In this document: in pieces, positions 6,395 through 7,593 of the stretch | Position numbering within the stretch: position 1 is the first letter of the stretch | Layout of the letters: each line of letters opens with the position of its first letter | NCBI GenBank assembly: GCA_015654605.1 | Contig: JAATGO010000141.1 | Coordinates: 1 to 7,593, forward strand | Direction: 5' to 3' | Source: Betaproteobacteria bacterium | GTDB taxonomy: Bacteria > Pseudomonadota > Gammaproteobacteria > Burkholderiales > Burkholderiaceae | Length of the DNA stretch: 7,593 nucleotides | The notes under the pieces: generated by a model | The model's database searches: none | What the model was told of the DNA's origin: nothing | The model's input: the letters and a program-made list of their open reading frames with translations, nothing else | Made by a program: the position numbers and the translations under genes

Positions 6395-7593
6395 GAAAAT
6401 TGTTCAGCTCCATGGCTAACAGAGTATTTTTAATACTCCTGGCAGGCATTATCGTCGCTACATTAGTTACGACCTGGTTAGCGGCAAACGAACGCCAAAG
6501 TACTCTGAAGGAATTGCGCTATCAGCATATTGCTGACCGCGTCGAGCAAATTGTGCTTGCCCTTGACGACATTAGCCCAGCCTCTCGTGCTGTTATTTTA
6601 GAAGCCGCAGACAACTTTGGTTTTGAAGCAGAAGTCGTCGACAGCTCATCCCATATCGCTGATGGCAATTATGAAAAAGGTAATAAGACATTAATTGAAA
6701 TATTAAAAGCACGATTAGGAGATGACCGCAATATCGACATACAACGCGAAACCAACTGTGGAACACATGCCTTTGAACCGTATGAGAAAAACAAAAAAAG
6801 AAAATCTGGACGTCCAGAAACCTGTCGTGTCATCTATGTCAGTCTGCACGATAAGGCGCTATTGCGCATGCGCCTGCATTTCAGCGAACCACCACCACCA
6901 TTTCGTCCCAATGGCAATCCGCTCTCGCTTTACGGCATTCCCTATCTCAGCCTATTTTTATTGCTGATCGCCATTCTGGCTTATGTCGTCGCACGTATGA
7001 CGGCTCGCCCCATCAAGCAGCTCGCAAACGCTGCTTCTACATTAGGGCAAGATATCGATCACCCCCCTTTACCAGAAAAGGGACCTACCGAGATTCTCTT
7101 AGCGGCACGCGCATTCAACGCAATGCAAGCCCGCATACGACGCCAGATTCAGCATCGCACACATATGTTGGCAGCCATCACACATGATCTACAAACACCA
7201 CTCACACGGTTACGGCTTCGCCTGGAAAAAGTCTCTGATCAAGAACTGCAACACAAGTTGATCGAGGATCTTAGCGTCATGCAAGACATGGTACGTGAAG
7301 GACTTGATCTCGCACGCAGTATGGATTCCACAGAACCCATGCAACGGCTTGATATCGATTCTTTACTCAGCAGTATCTGTGCAGATGCTACCGATGCTGG
7401 TCACAATGTACAGCTACTGGGAAATACTCGTGCTTTTGTCATGGCGCAACCAAATGCGCTACGACGCTGTCTGACCAATCTGCTTGATAATGCACTCAAA
7501 TACGGACAACGTGCAGAAGTATCAATAGCATTAAAAAGCAAGTGGATTGCCATACGTATTCATGACCATGGCTCTGGTATTCCTGAAGATCAA
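6391..7593 (+). CDS. EnvZ-like sensor histidine kinase, partial (C-terminus cut by window edge)
   Basis: Membrane sensor kinase partnering the preceding regulator; its ATG overlaps the regulator stop as ATGA. I translated 401 codons to the window end. Order: TM1 about 12-32, a periplasmic sensor loop about 33-179, TM2 about 181-201 (YLSLFLLLIAILAYVVA), a HAMP linker about 202-255 with P207, then the dimerisation and phospho-acceptor helix with H265 in ITHDLQTPLTRLRLR (T269 in the position important for phosphatase activity in this family), the N box NLLDNALKYG (N363, N367) and the G1 box DHGSGIP (392-398). The remaining ATP-lid and G2 region lies outside the window. The H box and overall plan match the EnvZ/RstB group. 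The periplasmic loop holds only two cysteines, C123 and C145, flanking a lysine/arginine-rich stretch, and a proline run (EPPPPF) just before TM2. The signal sensed is unknown. Confidence 0.93.
   Translation, partial: MRKLFSSMANRVFLILLAGIIVATLVTTWLAANERQSTLKELRYQHIADRVEQIVLALDDISPASRAVILEAADNFGFEAEVVDSSSHIADGNYEKGNKTLIEILKARLGDDRNIDIQRETNCGTHAFEPYEKNKKRKSGRPETCRVIYVSLHDKALLRMRLHFSEPPPPFRPNGNPLSLYGIPYLSLFLLLIAILAYVVARMTARPIKQLANAASTLGQDIDHPPLPEKGPTEILLAARAFNAMQARIRRQIQHRTHMLAAITHDLQTPLTRLRLRLEKVSDQELQHKLIEDLSVMQDMVREGLDLARSMDSTEPMQRLDIDSLLSSICADATDAGHNVQLLGNTRAFVMAQPNALRRCLTNLLDNALKYGQRAEVSIALKSKWIAIRIHDHGSGIPEDQ

Overview
The window is an ordinary chromosomal segment of a Gram-negative proteobacterium. 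It holds parts of one envelope-stress and efflux module; I see no mobile element, RNA gene, CRISPR array or phage gene. Protein style (MdtAB-type pump, Spy/CpxP-like LTxxQ protein, OmpR/EnvZ-type two-component pair), moderate base composition and short gene spacing suggest a betaproteobacterium, perhaps Burkholderiales/Oxalobacteraceae-like. That placement is an inference without database support.

Layout. Positions 1-4563 on the minus strand carry a two-gene stretch of a tripartite RND efflux pump: an mdtA-type periplasmic adaptor (3019-4563) followed after 12 nt by an mdtB-type inner-membrane transporter (1-3006), whose last ~40 residues lie beyond the left edge. A second transporter gene of mdtC type would be expected further left. 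Upstream of mdtA is a 282-nt leader/intergenic region with a candidate promoter, a perfect 10-bp inverted repeat and a small upstream reading frame. Next, also on the minus strand, is a small exported Spy/CpxP-family (LTxxQ) protein (4846-5376). A 289-nt divergent intergenic region with three evenly spaced GTATC direct repeats separates it from a plus-strand operon: an OmpR-like response regulator (5666-6394) and, overlapping by 4 nt, an EnvZ-like histidine kinase (6391-7593), which runs off the right edge inside its ATPase domain.

How the genes may work together. In Escherichia coli the mdtABC pump and the periplasmic chaperone Spy are both controlled by envelope-stress two-component systems (BaeSR, and CpxAR for spy). 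Here pump, chaperone and two-component pair sit side by side, so the simplest model is that the kinase senses an envelope or toxic-compound signal and the regulator activates the divergent chaperone gene and the pump. The linkage is seen; the regulatory wiring is inferred. Beyond this familiar module I see no clearly undescribed system. The points most worth checking are the regulatory DNA, the unusual mdtA start region, and several odd residues in the adaptor and transporter.
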